Source of the DNA: Rhizomys pruinosus
Taxonomy: Eukaryota > Chordata > Mammalia > Rodentia > Spalacidae
DNA length: 64,000 bases
NCBI GenBank assembly: GCA_009823505.1
Contig: VZQC01002907.1
Span: 428,049 to 492,048 of the forward strand
Direction: 5' to 3'
This document shows, piece after piece, positions 40,101 through 43,100 of this stretch (positions are counted from its first letter, which is position 1; each line of letters begins with the position of its first letter). The translations under genes were made by a program, and so were the position numbers. Below the pieces are notes generated by a model that searched no databases, had not been told where the DNA came from, and was given only the letters and a program-made list of their open reading frames with translations.

Positions 40101-43100
40101 GGCAGTGTCTACATCCTAGGGCTATTATAGAGCTCAAATAAGATAGTGTCCACAAAATCAGCTGGTACTTAGTTGGTATAATCATGTGGAAACCCTGATT
40201 ACTATCTAGTACTTAGTAGGTAGCCAATAAATGTATATTAAAAAGTTGGGGGGCGGTCACTTTGTTAGAGTTTGGATAATCAGTTAAGGCCTCAAACTTC
40301 TGGTGTGGTTATTAAAGTACTTTTTAAATGCATGTGCTAAGACTATCAATGTTTCTAAGTATTTGGCTCAGGGCTCCTTAGGCCTCTTCATTGTGGGAAT
40401 AATTTATACTCTCCTTTGTTCTCTTGTGCCTTTTTGTATTATCTTTAACCTCTATTTCCCTCATTGGCATATTTGTAATCCCTTTTTTCCTATTTTTCTC
40501 CTGAGTTAGTCATAGATTGGTTCTATCTACAGCCATCTTTTACCATGTTTACACACATGTCAGTGGTCCAGGGCTGAGCTTTTCAATAAAGTAGCTAGAA
40601 GACAGTGCCCAGTGATCAGATTACATGCATGATTTGGGTATACTCATAGTAGTTATTTTTCAGATTAGACTGGTGTAAACTACGCATCTTAGCACACTTG
40701 AATATGCATTTAATTTATATGTCCAGCTAGAAAGCTGAAAGGACATTAATAATCAGATAAGATAGTTGAGGGCTGGAGAGATAGCTAAGGGGTTAACCGC
40801 ACTGGCGGCTCTTGCAGAGGTCCTGAGTTCAGTCCCCAGTACCCACATTGATGACTCACAGTCTTCTGTAACTCCAATTCCAGGAGATCCAATACCCTTT
40901 TCTGGCCTCTTTAGGGTCCCAGCCATGCATGTGGAATATATTCATGTATATACATATACACATATACACATACATACATATGTACATGCATATGTACAAA
41001 TATATATATATGCATGCACCAATACACATACATGCAGGCAAAATGTTCATATACCTTTTTTTTTTTTTTTTTTTTAAGATTAAATGGGTATTTTGAAATA
41101 AAATGTGACATGCCCAAGGCTGTGGTAAACAACCTGAAAGGTCTGAGAGGAAAGAAGGCAAAGCAAAGCTTCTTTCTGTGAAGTATCAAAGCGATGGATA
41201 ATACTAAATCATACCACTCCCTTTTGAGTTTAAGTGAGAGAGGGAGGCCCTATACCTATTGAAGGTATGTCAGGATATGTCATTCATGTAAAGCCTCTGA
41301 ACAAATCCTAGGAGACATTTTTTTTCATGGGGGGCACGAGGGGGGGAGTACTTAGGAAGGTGAGGACCCTTACATTGGATAATCGTGGATACATTACTTG
41401 GATACATTATTCTATGCTCTCAAAATAGTTTGGAAGCACGGCTTGGCTTAATGTTCTATTTATGTTTAAAAGGTTGCTTGTTTTCCACATACTCTTAAAG
41501 ATTTTTCTGGAAGGGATGGGATTCGTATCTATATCTAGGATGTGGAAATTATAACAACCAATTTAAATTAACTTAAAGCTGTTAACAGTGGTACTAATTT
41601 GAGTGCTTTATAAAACCCAGCAGGAGAAACAGGAAGTAGGACAAGGTCAGTGGAAGTACTGCTTGCCTATTTGAAAGTCAAGCAGTCAAATCTGTTCAGC
41701 GCTCATCTAGAACCTTTTTAGAATCAGAGATTGGATGTAAAAACTCAACCTTTGCCTATCAGATAGTCATATTAATCACAGCCTGTGAGATATATCCTAT
41801 AGAACTGTATCTGCACCGGGCATGGTGGAAAATGCTTTTAATCCCAGCACTGGGGAGGCAGATAGATGCAGGCAGATCTCTTTGAGTTCTAGGCCAGGCC
41901 AGTTGGGGCCACAGGGAGACCCTGTCTCAAAAACACACACACAGCCCCAAAAAAGAAAAAATAATCAAATAAAATAAAGCTGTATCTAAATCCAGACTAC
42001 CATGTCCCATCCATCTCTGTCCCCTCCTGTTTTCTCTTGCTGGGCTTCTATGTGCTGTTTGGAGAGTCTGTAAGTATTTTACACTGATAATTCTTTAACA
42101 CACTGCTCTTTCTTTATGCTTCAGGGAAGATGGTGAAAAAAGTCTGTCCTTGCAACCAGCTCTGTAGTAATTATCCTTTCTTTCTGTTACTTTTGGTCCT
42201 GATTGCAAAGCCTGTTATCCATGAGTTCTTTAATCTCTGATGCCTCGTAACTCCCTGGTTCCTTACTTCCATCTATCCCGATACCCTTTTCTAATGTGTT
42301 CTTTAACGTATGTAGTTGCTACTACTAGCTGTAATTCCAGATTGAGAAAGTACTTCATAATCAGTGCTCTCGTTTGAGCCTAGCTGTGACGTCATGGATT
42401 CTTGGCATCCTTGAATATGAATGGGGAGATCGGGGTTCCTAGCCTCTATGAGAAACTCTTTGAGTCAGCAAGCATGTGCCAATCACTCTGTCACCATGGG
42501 GAACTCCACAGTGATATAAGTGTACAGAGGGGTTGCGCACTAGACAAGAGGAAGAGGAATGCTGCTTATGCTGCTTGATTAATAAAGCTTGGCTCTCTTA
42601 GACTAGGAACTTTTCTTTCTTTTTTTTTTGGGGGGGGGCTCTGTTTTGGAGGATCTAAAAATCTAGGGATTCAAGAAAAGTATGCACTTGAGATATTGGC
42701 AGTAAGTAGTTCAGTGGTTTGTGGATACTTTTTTAGTCTGGTAGCATTGGAGATAAGAGAAAGTTAAAACATGGATTTGGGGAAATAAAATCTATACAAC
42801 TTGGTGAGACTTTTAGAACTGAAAAGATTTAAAAGCCAGATAGAACACTCCAGAAGACCTGTTAAGTCTACTTAATAGTCAACTTTTCTTTTTGAGAAGT
42901 TAGCTCTAGTCAGAACAGGATGTTGGATTCTTTCTTTAACTAGAAGTTTATATACAAGAGCCAGAATAAGAAAGTTAAGTGGTTTTACTCTACAGGGGAG
43001 AATAAACCTCATTTTCAGAATCTAGTGGGGAATGGAAATTACAATAAAAAGTGGCATTTGGGTTTAAAGGGGCCTCATCAGGGTAGAGGCATGACTTCCA

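Noticed and set aside
40766..41077. 103-codon frame rich in [16 protein letters not shown]
   Set aside because: Comes from the (TACATA)n-expanded tail of a B2.
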